Shown here: in pieces, positions 36,102 to 44,575 of the stretch
Layout: each line of letters begins with the position of its first letter
Position numbering within the stretch: the first letter of the stretch is position 1
Assembly: GCA_028716365.1 (NCBI GenBank)
Contig: JAQUPZ010000008.1
Location: forward strand, 124,001 to 188,000
DNA from: Kiritimatiellia bacterium
Lineage (GTDB): Bacteria > Verrucomicrobiota > Kiritimatiellia > UBA8416 > YA12-FULL-48-11
Direction: 5' to 3'
Length of the DNA stretch: 64,000 nt
Translations under genes and position numbers: made by a program
The notes under the pieces: generated by a model
Database searches by the model: none
What the model was told of the DNA's origin: nothing
The model's input: the letters and a program-made list of their open reading frames with translations, nothing else

Positions 36102-38972
36102 GTGGAATCAAGGATAACTTCGCTGTTTAAAGCGGTCATGACTACAGGTTTTGACTCCGGCCAGCCTCGACAGCCGGGATTCCGCGTATTTATTGTTTTT
36201 CTGGTAATATGCGTCAGCGTGGTGGTTGCGATCCTGTTTTCGCATATTGCGTTTTTAAAACAGCTTGAACTCAATATTCTTGACTTGCGATTTAAGCATA
36301 GACCTCCTCTTGTAATATCCGACAGGCTGGGGACTGTTGACATTGATTCTGCCGCAATAGACCGCGCCGGCGGATGGCCGCTCTCCCGGAAGGTGTACGC
36401 CGATATCATCCGCTGTCTGCGCAGGTATGATGTATCACTTGTGACTTTCGATATTTTTTTCCCGGATCCCGGTTCATTGACCATTTCGCCAACCCAGATG
36501 AAGAAAGCCGTCGATCTTGCCGGGGAGGGTGTGAAGGTTGATGAACTCAAGCGTGTTCTTACGAGTTTGCAGGAAAATCCTGATGAAGATTTTGCAGCGG
36601 CCCTGCGCGCGACCGGTTTTTCTGTTCTTGCCCAGACATTTAGATTTGTAAAACCGGACATTTTCCCTGATCTCGGAAAAATAGAACGTCTTACCAAAGC
36701 CGCCGTTGAGAATATAAACGAAAGGACAAAAGCGGCCATGGCAATGTCTGACAAATATTCCGTACCGTATGTTGTACGTGGCAGAAGGGAAATGGGATTG
36801 GCCCGGGCATTTTCTGTGGAACCTCCGGACCCGGCCCTGTTGAAGTGCGCCAACGGCCTTGGATTTGCACAGATTGTCCAGGATATTGATGGCTCGGCGC
36901 GCAAATATCCTCTTTTCATACTGTATAATGGAAGAATCTATCCTTCTATTGGTCTCATGGGGATATCTATTCTCACGAAGGTTCCTCTTTCTGAGATGAC
37001 TGTTGTTCAAGGCAGTCATATTTTTCTGCCCGGCGCCAGAATAATTGACGGGCAGGGTCATGAGGAGCGCACTGATATCAGAATCCCGGTCGATTTTTAT
37101 CTGAGGATGATGGTGAACTGGACGGGGGATTACCTTGATACATTTGACCATATTCCGGCCTCTGCAGTCATGAGTTTTCAGGCGGAAGCCCTGATCAGGG
37201 AATGTTTACACGCCTATGGCAATCGCAAATCCGATATTATTGAGAAAGGCCATAGTGAGGCTGTTCAGAAAGTCGTGAACCGCGGATTGCTGGGTGAGAC
37301 AGAAGCAGGTGTGGTGGCGATGAAATTAATGATGGCCCAACTTGCGGAATCAGCCCAGTCTGAACATTCGGTGTCGAGAGATTCTTTTCTGCAGGATTTT
37401 GGTTCGGATGCCTCTGAAATGCGGAGCATGATTGCCGGAATCTGGGACCAGGTTTCCGATAATGCGAAAATACTGGAACTGCTCCGCAAGAACCAGGAGA
37501 TCTCTGACCTGGACATCGCAAAGGCGTTGAATATAGCAGATGGAAGACGCGAAGAAATGCGTTATGCAGCAGATTACCTTCGTTTTATTGTCAAGCGCCG
37601 GAAAGATGTCGAACAATGGCGACCGTTATATTTCTTCAAGCCTGTTGAAGTTTCATACGAGGGATCCAGCCGCAAGACTGTCCTGTCGCCGCTTAATTTT
37701 GCGGACAAGGTTTTGTACCTTGGCCTGACGGCTTCCGGAACACATGACTATGGGCCGATGCCTTTCAATACCGGGTATCCCATGGTTGGGTTGCACGTGA
37801 ATGCTGTTAACACCATTCTTACGCAACAGTTTATCCGTGAACTGCCCTTGTGGGGGATTATTCTGTTTGTCATGGCATGCGCTTTTCCCGTGGCCTATTT
37901 AACGCATCGCCTGCATCCTGTGGTTGGCGCCGGTTTCCTGGTAGTTGTATGCGCAGGATATTTCTGGCTGGGCGCACAGGTCTTCAACAAGGTTGGCGTC
38001 TGGTTGCCGACAATGGAGCCAGTTGTGTCTGTGACCGGGATTTTTCTTGCCATTGTGGTTCGTAATGTCCTGATTGAGCGCCGTGAGAAAAGAAAACTGC
38101 GTAATGCGTTTTCCACCTATGTTACTCCATCGATAGTGAAGAGGGTAATGGAAGATCCCAATATGCTCAGGCTGGGAGGTCAGCGCCGTACAATGACTGC
38201 TTTCTTCAGTGATATTGCGGATTTCACGGCCATCAGCGAACAATTAACGCCGGAAGCTCTCGTTACAATGCTTAATGACTATCTTGATGCCATGACCGGT
38301 ATTATTTTCAAACACGAGGGAACTTTGGACAAGTACCAGGGCGATGGTATCATGGCTTTCTGGAATGCGCCTGTAGACCAGCCCGATCATGCTTACCGTG
38401 CCTGTTGTGCCGCCATTGATTCCATAAACTGCATTAGGAATGACCTGCATCCGAGGTGGAAGACAGAAGGAAAACCGCTTCTTTCGATAAGGATAGGGGT
38501 GAATACCGGTGCAATGATTGTCGGCAACATGGGATCAAGGACCAGAATGGATTACACGGTGACGGGAGATCCCGTCAATCTGGCCTCCAGGCTGGAAGCG
38601 GCAAATAAAGAATATGGAACACGGGTTATGATCAGCGAATTTGTGTTGGAGAATGTTCGTGACCGTATTGCTGTAAGGGAGCTGGATATTCTCAGGGTGA
38701 AAGGGAAGTTGAAGCCGGTCCGTGTTTACGAAGTTCTCGCAAGGGCCGGGGAAGTTGACAAAGGAATGCTGAGTCTTCTTGATACTTACAATGAAGGGTT
38801 GAAACTCTATCGTGCCGGTTACTGGAAGGATGCTGAAAGTGCTTTTGAGTCAGCTATTAAGTTCTGTAAGGATGATGGCCCCAGCAATATGTATATTCGG
38901 AGGTGCAGAGAGTTCATAAATTCTCCTCCGAAGCCGGGTTGGGATGGCGTTTGGATGTTGACCAGCAAGTAG
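36102..38972 (+). CDS. CHASE2 adenylate/guanylate cyclase (class III)
   Basis: A 956-residue membrane protein. The GTG start is chosen because AGGAG ends seven bases ahead of it. After a span at about residues 26-48 comes a long periplasmic CHASE2 domain (to about 580), with RLGTVDIDSAAIDRAGGWPL, the typical CHASE2 opening. Three spans lie at about 583-660. The cyclase domain starts near 690: TMTAFFSDIADFTAISEQL carries the first metal Asp, DKYQGDGIMAFW the second Asp plus the purine-facing Lys, and YTVTGDPVNLASRLEA the adenine-contacting Asp. These residues favour ATP, so cyclic AMP is the expected product. A small C-terminal TPR-like tail follows. The CHASE2 insert of about 500 residues is longer than usual and should sense an extracellular cue. 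It shares a regulatory region with the NHL operon. Confidence 0.9.
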   Translation: MESRITSLFKAVMTTGFDSGQPRQPGFRVFIVFLVICVSVVVAILFSHIAFLKQLELNILDLRFKHRPPLVISDRLGTVDIDSAAIDRAGGWPLSRKVYADIIRCLRRYDVSLVTFDIFFPDPGSLTISPTQMKKAVDLAGEGVKVDELKRVLTSLQENPDEDFAAALRATGFSVLAQTFRFVKPDIFPDLGKIERLTKAAVENINERTKAAMAMSDKYSVPYVVRGRREMGLARAFSVEPPDPALLKCANGLGFAQIVQDIDGSARKYPLFILYNGRIYPSIGLMGISILTKVPLSEMTVVQGSHIFLPGARIIDGQGHEERTDIRIPVDFYLRMMVNWTGDYLDTFDHIPASAVMSFQAEALIRECLHAYGNRKSDIIEKGHSEAVQKVVNRGLLGETEAGVVAMKLMMAQLAESAQSEHSVSRDSFLQDFGSDASEMRSMIAGIWDQVSDNAKILELLRKNQEISDLDIAKALNIADGRREEMRYAADYLRFIVKRRKDVEQWRPLYFFKPVEVSYEGSSRKTVLSPLNFADKVLYLGLTASGTHDYGPMPFNTGYPMVGLHVNAVNTILTQQFIRELPLWGIILFVMACAFPVAYLTHRLHPVVGAGFLVVVCAGYFWLGAQVFNKVGVWLPTMEPVVSVTGIFLAIVVRNVLIERREKRKLRNAFSTYVTPSIVKRVMEDPNMLRLGGQRRTMTAFFSDIADFTAISEQLTPEALVTMLNDYLDAMTGIIFKHEGTLDKYQGDGIMAFWNAPVDQPDHAYRACCAAIDSINCIRNDLHPRWKTEGKPLLSIRIGVNTGAMIVGNMGSRTRMDYTVTGDPVNLASRLEAANKEYGTRVMISEFVLENVRDRIAVRELDILRVKGKLKPVRVYEVLARAGEVDKGMLSLLDTYNEGLKLYRAGYWKDAESAFESAIKFCKDDGPSNMYIRRCREFINSPPKPGWDGVWMLTSK

Positions 38973-39068
38973 TTATGACTGCAGCCGCTTACAAGGTACT
39001 CTTTGCTTGTTTACAATTTCGAGTTGTAGCAAAATCATGTCAGTTTAAATAATAACGGGAGGTCAATC

Positions 39069-39641
39069 TTGAAAACTTGGAATAGATCGCTATTCGGGTT
39101 CAGTGTAATAGTCGTGGTATCCGTGTTTTGCGGTTGCGCAACTCCACCGGAATGGAAACTTCCATGGAATAAGAAGCTCGACAACAGGTTGCCTGTAATG
39201 GGTAAGGACAACTGGATTATTGTTGCCGATTCCTCGTATCCATGTCGACGTGCCGCAGGTATCGAAACGATTGCAACTAAAAAAAATCTTCCGGCGGTTC
39301 TTAATCGTGTGCTTTCAGGTCTCGATGATTTAGGTCATGCCAGTGCTACTGCCTGGATATGCTCGGAGTTGGAAAAGATACCTGATCGTGATGCAATCGG
39401 CATTACCAAGGTTCATCATGAAATCAGGCGCCTGCTCAACGATGCCAAGATAACAATTAAGGTCGCAACGGAGCAGGAAATACTGAAAAAGATTGCAGCT
39501 GAAACCACTGATTATAATGTACTGGTCCTGAAATCGGGAACACCATTACCGTATACCAGCGTTTACCTGCACCTCGACTGCCGTTATTGGGATGAGGACA
39601 GGGAAAAACGTTTGCGAGACGCGCTCCGCAGTTCGGAATGA
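39069..39641 (+). CDS. RbsD/FucU-like lipoprotein
   Basis: A 190-residue protein. Translation starts at TTG, six bases after GGGAGG. A lipobox is visible in VSVFCGCATP, so the mature protein is membrane-anchored. The rest resembles the RbsD/FucU sugar mutarotase fold: RLPVMGKDNWIIVADSSYP matches the 'lGHgD.ivvaDa..P' N-terminal motif and LPYTSVYLHLDC the C-terminal 'pYanvil'. The conserved catalytic His (GH in RbsD) is Lys here (MGKDNW), so mutarotase activity is doubtful. Homologues I recall in Planctomycetes read GHRNWIVVADSAYP and keep the His. The gene stands alone after the cyclase. The family is undescribed as far as I know, and ligand binding rather than catalysis is possible. Confidence 0.65.
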   Translation: MKTWNRSLFGFSVIVVVSVFCGCATPPEWKLPWNKKLDNRLPVMGKDNWIIVADSSYPCRRAAGIETIATKKNLPAVLNRVLSGLDDLGHASATAWICSELEKIPDRDAIGITKVHHEIRRLLNDAKITIKVATEQEILKKIAAETTDYNVLVLKSGTPLPYTSVYLHLDCRYWDEDREKRLRDALRSSE

Positions 39642-39659
39642 ACTGTAAAGGATGTGCCC

Positions 39660-39755
39660 GGAATATACCTTAACCGTTTCTGAACATCTGTTGTATAACC
39701 AACATATGTTTGATCCGAATGACTGATGCTGCGGAGAATATATACAAAAAAACAT
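39660..39755 (-). pseudogene. Remnant of a GIY-YIG endonuclease gene
   Basis: On the minus strand a frame encodes FVYILRSISHSDQTYVGYTTDVQKRL, matching the N-terminal GIY-YIG motif of small UvrC-like nucleases (VYIL...YVGYT.d...R). The only Met lies at 39755 but in a different frame. A run of seven T after it shifts the phase, and with six T the peptide would begin MFFVYILRS. The usual downstream part is missing, since the sequence runs into the 3' end of the opposite-strand lipoprotein gene. It is a decayed fragment, not a gene. Confidence 0.6.
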
Positions 39756-39786
39756 TTTATTACTGTAAAATCTTTGCCTGTCTCTA

Positions 39787-39972
39787 TCACCTCAGTCCGG
39801 CCTTCTTCAGTAACATTTCTGCCGGGCAGAAATGTGTAAATGCTGACTGGAACAGGTTCAACCCGACAAACGCTGTAAAAAAGAACCAGTAATGGTGTAC
39901 CCATACACCAAGCCCGAGACTGATCAAAATAAATAATCCCGCAACTGCTCGTACGCCGTTATCAACGGTCAT
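39787..39972 (-). CDS. YgaP-like transmembrane protein (DUF2892)
   Basis: A 61-residue protein: MTVDNGVRAVAGLFILISLG, then two hydrophobic segments (about residues 7-24 and 28-47), with NLFQSAFTHFCPAEMLLKKAG at the end. This is the DUF2892 domain, the membrane part of E. coli YgaP, which in that organism is fused to a rhodanese. The conserved 'n..qs.fTg.CP...ll...G' ending with its Cys-Pro is present. It is the last gene of the ArsR-RND operon, 26 bp after the PII-like gene. The combination ArsR plus DUF2892 recalls ygaV-ygaP and suggests a thiol or sulfide link, as an inference. Confidence 0.8.
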   Translation of the reverse strand: MTVDNGVRAVAGLFILISLGLGVWVHHYWFFFTAFVGLNLFQSAFTHFCPAEMLLKKAGLR

Positions 39973-39998
39973 GACACACCTCGTGTTCTGTTATTATT

Positions 39999-40289
39999 TT
40001 AAATCACTGACTCTACTGGCAGGACGAATGCTTTCATTCCCTCGTCGGGATAAAGTTTAGTTGCGCAGTGTTTAAGCGCGGCAACAAGCGCCTGCTCCTT
40101 GTCTTCGGAAATAACCGTGAAAATCAATGACGATTTCTCCGGAAAGACATGTGTTCCCATTTTCTTTCCTGTTTTTCCTTCTCCAAGGATTTCCGGGATC
40201 TCTGAAAAAGCATGTACTCCCTGGCTCTCTATCAGCTTTGTAATCTCACCCTGCCGTGCCTTGGGGCATATGATCATAAGCATTTTCAT
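39999..40289 (-). CDS. PII-like regulatory protein of an RND efflux operon
   Basis: A 96-residue ferredoxin-like protein with PII-type outline: MKMLMIICPKARQGEITKLI as the first strand-helix, a GEGKTGKKMGTHVFPEKSSL loop where PII proteins have their T-loop, and VISEDKEQALVAALKHC as the second half. The uridylylation Tyr of GlnB is absent. Small PII-like proteins next to heavy-metal RND pumps (DUF3240/CutA-like group) are thought to monitor metals or small ligands. It follows the pump gene by 19 bp on the same strand, which supports a regulatory role in efflux. Confidence 0.72.
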   Translation of the reverse strand: MKMLMIICPKARQGEITKLIESQGVHAFSEIPEILGEGKTGKKMGTHVFPEKSSLIFTVISEDKEQALVAALKHCATKLYPDEGMKAFVLPVESVI

Positions 40290-40308
40290 GAATACTCCTT
40301 TCGCTCGT

Positions 40309-43300
40309 TTAAATTGCTTCAGATTTCTTTTTCTCGTAGATCATGTTGTACACGACAGGTATCACAAGCAATGTGAACGCCGTTGAAACAAACAATCCGA
40401 ATATCAGCGACCAGGCCAGCCCGCTGAAAATCGGGTCCAGCGTAATCGGCCATGCACCGAGCATCGCAGCGCCTGCCGTCAGGAAGATGGGACGGAACCT
40501 GACTACTCCGGATTCTATTATTGCCTGCCTGAGTGGAACGCCACGATCAACGGAGTTCTGGATGAAATCGATGAGAATAATCCCGTTTCTAACAACAACA
40601 CCGGCAAGGGCAATCATTCCGATCATGGCAGTGGCGGTAAAGAATACCGGATTATCAAAGCCGCCGACCTGCCTGTTCACCAGCATGTTCAATATCCAGA
40701 AACCGGGCATGATGCCGATCATCGTCAATGGAATAGAGAGCATGATTATTACCGGCAGCATGTAGGAAACCGTCTGGTAGACCAGCAGCACGTAGATGCC
40801 AACCAGCGCCGCGGCAAACGCGATGCCAAGATCACGGAATACGTCCACAGTGATTTTCCACTCGCCCTCGCCACGCCAGTCAATGCGGATTCCACCAGGC
40901 AAAGGATGCTTCTTGAACCATTTCTGGAGACCAAGAACGGCATACGCCGGTCCACGTCCTGCCGTATCAGCCGTTACATAGACAACCCGTTCCTGGTTCT
41001 TGTGGAAGATGGTTTTATCTGTAACCCGTTCTTCAAACGTCCCAAGTTCGCCGATTTGCACCGGGTTTCCCATTCCGCCCTTTACGGCAATCGTCTTTAA
41101 CAATGCCGCGTCTGATCGTTTCTCCCGCGGTAGACGTAACATTATCGGCAATTCATTCTGTTCCGTCGAGACATGAACAATCCCCGCCGCCATGCCTCCG
41201 AGGGCCACACGCATTGTCTGAACTATATCCTCGTTTGATATCCCGTTGAGCGCGGCCTTTTCCCTGTCCACTTTGAAAAACAGCCGCACCTGATTCTCTT
41301 CCACCATGTCATCAATATCGACGACCCCTTTTTCCTTTGCCATCCCATCCTTGACCAACTTCGAAGCAGCTATCAACTCGTCATACTTGTGGTAAGGCTG
41401 GCCGTATATTTCGGCAACCAGGGTTGAAAGCACCGGCGGACCTGGCGGCACTTCGACTATCTTGACTTTCGCGCCCGACTTTCCGGCAATCGCCTCAATA
41501 TCTCTCCTGATCCGCAGAGCGATAGCATGACTGGCCATCTTGCGTTGCTTTCTCGGAAGCAGGTTCACCCTGATGTCCGCCACATTAGGGCCCTGTCTCA
41601 TATAGTAGTGGCGAACCAGGCCGTTGAAATCCATTGGAGAGGCTGATCCGACGGTCGAAATGAATTCAGTCACTTCCGGCTGTATTTTGAGATAACGTTC
41701 AAACTCATGCACCACGGCATCAGTGGCCTCCAGCGTGCTGGATTCGGGCATATCGATAACAAGCTGGAATTCGTTCTTATTGTCAAACGGAAGCATTTTC
41801 AAGGGAACCAGTCCCGTGCCGGCAAGGCCCAGCGACATGAGAAATAAAGCCGCCATAACGCCAAGGAGTTTCCATGCCTTCTTCCGTGACTCAATGAACG
41901 GTATGACAAGCCGTTTGTAAATCCTGTACGTCTTTGTTTCTTCGATATTTGCCGGCTCACTATGACCATGACCGTCCTTGAGCAGCTTGCTCGAAAGCCA
42001 TGGCGTAATCGTCAGCGAGACGATCATCGAGCTCAACATTGCCAGCGGCACATTCACGGCCATGGGCCTCATGTATGGTCCCATCATCCCCGTTATGAAG
42101 AACATCGGTATGAACGCCACAACAATCGCCAGGGTTGCTACCACTATCGGAGGGAGAACTTCATTCATGGCAAAGGCTATTGCCTGCAGCCGCGGCAGTT
42201 TCTTCATCGATAGATGCCGGAAAATATTCTCCACACCGACAATCGGGTCATCAACAAGAAGACCCAGCGTTAGAATGAGCGCAAACAGGGTGACCCGGTT
42301 GATCGTGTAACCCAGCAGCATGTTGACAAGAAGGGTCAGCGCATAAGTTATCGGTACCGCGGCGGTAACAATCAAACCAACCCGCCAGTTCATGGCAATT
42401 GTGATCAGGACAATCACGGTAATAATGGCTTCAAACAATCCTTCTATAAGATTATTGACCTTCTCATCAGCCGTTTTCCCGTAGTTTCGGGTCACACGGA
42501 AGCTGACTTCATCCGGAATGATTTTACCCTTCAGGCTTTCAAACATTTTCTCAGCATCTTCAGCAAGATTGACGGCATTGCTTCCCTTTTTCTTTGCGAG
42601 AGAAATCGTTACAGCCTGGAATGAGTCGCCTTCTAAATGCCCGGATCCAGCTACGGCAGCAGCGGGTCCGAAGCCAATCCTCGTGTAAGTTGCGGGTTCT
42701 TCAGGGCCGTCACGGACCTCCGCCACATCCCTTAGATAAACAGGCCTTCCGGCATGAACACCCACCATCAGACTCTTTATTTCTTTTACATCACGAAGGA
42801 ATGGGCCGGTTTCCACTGCTATCTCGGTGTTACCCTTGGAAAAAGAACCGCTCTCAGCCTGAACGTTTGACATTTTCAAGGCACCGGCAATTTCCAATGG
42901 TGACATGCGATATGCAGCCAGTCGTTCAGGATCAATATAAACATGCACGACTCTTTTTTCACCACCCGCGATTGTTATCTTGGCGCTGTTGTCGATATGC
43001 TGAATCTTGGAAACAACTTCCTCGGCAATCCTGTACAAGCCATGAGTATCGTACTTGTCGCTGTAAAGAGTGGCATTGAAGATTGGAACGTCATCAATCT
43101 CTATCGGTTTCACAACCCAACCGGTAATTCCAGGCGTCGTCTTGTCTATGTTCTGAAATATCTGGTTGTAGAGTTTAATAAGGCTCTGTGTTCGATCCTG
43201 GCCGACGTAGAACCTGACAGTCACAATAGCCATTCCCGGCCGTGACATGGAATAGACATATTCCACACCATCGATCTGGGACAGCATCCGCTCAAGGCGT

Positions 43301-43515
43301 GATGACACCAGCTTTTCCACTTCTTCCGCACTCCCGCCCGGATACATTACAATAACGTCTGCAAGCGGAACAACGATCTGCGGTTCTTCCTCACGGGGCG
43401 TAAGCACCAGCGATACAACGCCGGCCAGCAGGCTGATTATTATCAAAAGCACCGCCAGATTACCCTTAAGGAAACTTTCAACTACCCTGGTGAATATGGA
43501 ATTTCTCTCGTCCAT
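40309..43515 (-). CDS. RND efflux transporter, inner-membrane pump subunit
   Basis: A 1068-residue AcrB/CzcA-type pump. The N-terminal span (FLKGNLAVLLIIISLLAGVV) is followed by the porter region, starting EEPQIVVPLADVIVMYPGGSAEEVEKLV. The transmembrane proton-relay motif LGLLVDDPIVGVENIFRHL has the pair of Asp residues seen at AcrB 407-408. A second half repeats the plan, with LIDFIQNSVDRGVPLRQAI and the final FGLFVSTAFTLLVIPVVYN. It lacks the metal-site residues I could confirm as copper- or cadmium-specific, so the substrate is not assigned. It follows the adaptor gene by five bases and forms a tripartite pump with it and the TolC-like protein. Confidence 0.93.
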   Translation of the reverse strand: MDERNSIFTRVVESFLKGNLAVLLIIISLLAGVVSLVLTPREEEPQIVVPLADVIVMYPGGSAEEVEKLVSSRLERMLSQIDGVEYVYSMSRPGMAIVTVRFYVGQDRTQSLIKLYNQIFQNIDKTTPGITGWVVKPIEIDDVPIFNATLYSDKYDTHGLYRIAEEVVSKIQHIDNSAKITIAGGEKRVVHVYIDPERLAAYRMSPLEIAGALKMSNVQAESGSFSKGNTEIAVETGPFLRDVKEIKSLMVGVHAGRPVYLRDVAEVRDGPEEPATYTRIGFGPAAAVAGSGHLEGDSFQAVTISLAKKKGSNAVNLAEDAEKMFESLKGKIIPDEVSFRVTRNYGKTADEKVNNLIEGLFEAIITVIVLITIAMNWRVGLIVTAAVPITYALTLLVNMLLGYTINRVTLFALILTLGLLVDDPIVGVENIFRHLSMKKLPRLQAIAFAMNEVLPPIVVATLAIVVAFIPMFFITGMMGPYMRPMAVNVPLAMLSSMIVSLTITPWLSSKLLKDGHGHSEPANIEETKTYRIYKRLVIPFIESRKKAWKLLGVMAALFLMSLGLAGTGLVPLKMLPFDNKNEFQLVIDMPESSTLEATDAVVHEFERYLKIQPEVTEFISTVGSASPMDFNGLVRHYYMRQGPNVADIRVNLLPRKQRKMASHAIALRIRRDIEAIAGKSGAKVKIVEVPPGPPVLSTLVAEIYGQPYHKYDELIAASKLVKDGMAKEKGVVDIDDMVEENQVRLFFKVDREKAALNGISNEDIVQTMRVALGGMAAGIVHVSTEQNELPIMLRLPREKRSDAALLKTIAVKGGMGNPVQIGELGTFEERVTDKTIFHKNQERVVYVTADTAGRGPAYAVLGLQKWFKKHPLPGGIRIDWRGEGEWKITVDVFRDLGIAFAAALVGIYVLLVYQTVSYMLPVIIMLSIPLTMIGIMPGFWILNMLVNRQVGGFDNPVFFTATAMIGMIALAGVVVRNGIILIDFIQNSVDRGVPLRQAIIESGVVRFRPIFLTAGAAMLGAWPITLDPIFSGLAWSLIFGLFVSTAFTLLVIPVVYNMIYEKKKSEAI

Positions 43516-43520
43516 GGCGT

Positions 43521-44561
43521 TCAGTCTCCTTTCACGGGGTTGACAAGAATCTTCTCGCCGTTCTTGAGCCCGGCAAGAATCTCTACCTGGCCATCAAGAA
43601 CAACACCTGTTTTCACCATCCGTTTGATAACTGAATTACCATCTACTGCCTGGACAATCTCCAGCTGTCCGGTCCTGTAAACAGCCGTGACCGGAATGAA
43701 AATACTCTCGACCGGATCATCCTCTATGTAAAGACGGCCAAAGCTGCCCGGAAGAACATCGCTTCCTGTCCCCTCAAGGCTTATCTTGATTTTCTGCGTT
43801 CTCGTTATCGCATCTACCTCGCCGACAATTTCCGAAACCTTTCCTTTGAATGTTTTTGCAGGACGATCAAGAACCACTTCCATTAACTTGCCGGGGGAAA
43901 GCTTGTCAACCAGCCGTACCGGTACGGGGCATTCCAGGCGCATGTGCGAAGGATCATAAATCGAGGCAAGCATCTGTCCGGGAGACGCAAGATCGCCTGC
44001 TTCAACCTTGCGTTCAGTCACTATACCGTCCATCGGAGAGGTTATGACCGTATAGCTCATCATTACCTTTGCGCGATCAAGCTGGGCTTTTGCAGCATTT
44101 ACCATGGATTCAGCCATTTCCATCGCCTGCTGGGTCGTCGCCCTGGCATCCATGAGTTTCTTCGCGCGCTGGTATTCCGAATCAGCCTGTTTGAACTGTG
44201 CCTCTGCCGCAGAAACCTGTTCCCGGATCTCCCTGTCGTCTAATATCACGAGCGTTTCACCCCTGCTGACCTTTTTACCAGTCACAGCCAGTACCTTGCT
44301 GACAGTAGCTGGAATACGGGCGCTCAGGTTGACCGTCTCCTCGGACATCACGGTGCCAACAACAGGAACAATGGATGCCGCCGGCTTGCTCTGTACCTGG
44401 TGAATAACTGCATTTACCGGCAAAGTCATTTGCTCGATATGTGCTGCAGGTTGTTCCTGTTCAGGAGGTCCTTTCTTAAGAAACACAATGGCAATGACAA
44501 CCATCACTGTTACCGTAATTAACACTTTCCAGTAATTTCTGATTATTTCAAAAAGTTTCAT
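43521..44561 (-). CDS. RND periplasmic adaptor (membrane fusion protein)
   Basis: A 346-residue protein with an N-terminal span (about residues 12-30, VLITVTVMVVIAIVFLKKG). The biotinyl-lipoyl-like hairpin is seen in IPATVSKVLAVTGKKVSRGETLVILDD and, after a coiled-coil arm (about 110-170), in VITSPMDGIVTERKVEAGDLASPGQML. A beta-barrel and membrane-proximal domain complete it (ILVNPVKGD at the end). The adaptor links the inner-membrane pump to the TolC-like channel. It lies 14 bp after the outer-membrane gene and five bp before the pump. Confidence 0.92.
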   Translation of the reverse strand: MKLFEIIRNYWKVLITVTVMVVIAIVFLKKGPPEQEQPAAHIEQMTLPVNAVIHQVQSKPAASIVPVVGTVMSEETVNLSARIPATVSKVLAVTGKKVSRGETLVILDDREIREQVSAAEAQFKQADSEYQRAKKLMDARATTQQAMEMAESMVNAAKAQLDRAKVMMSYTVITSPMDGIVTERKVEAGDLASPGQMLASIYDPSHMRLECPVPVRLVDKLSPGKLMEVVLDRPAKTFKGKVSEIVGEVDAITRTQKIKISLEGTGSDVLPGSFGRLYIEDDPVESIFIPVTAVYRTGQLEIVQAVDGNSVIKRMVKTGVVLDGQVEILAGLKNGEKILVNPVKGD

Positions 44562-44575
44562 TTATTTTTTCCTTT

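Noticed and set aside
36068-36919. A 283-residue minus-strand frame opposite the CHASE2 cyclase
   Set aside because: Overlaps the N-terminal part of a well-supported gene with a ribosome site, and its composition is typical of an antisense shadow.
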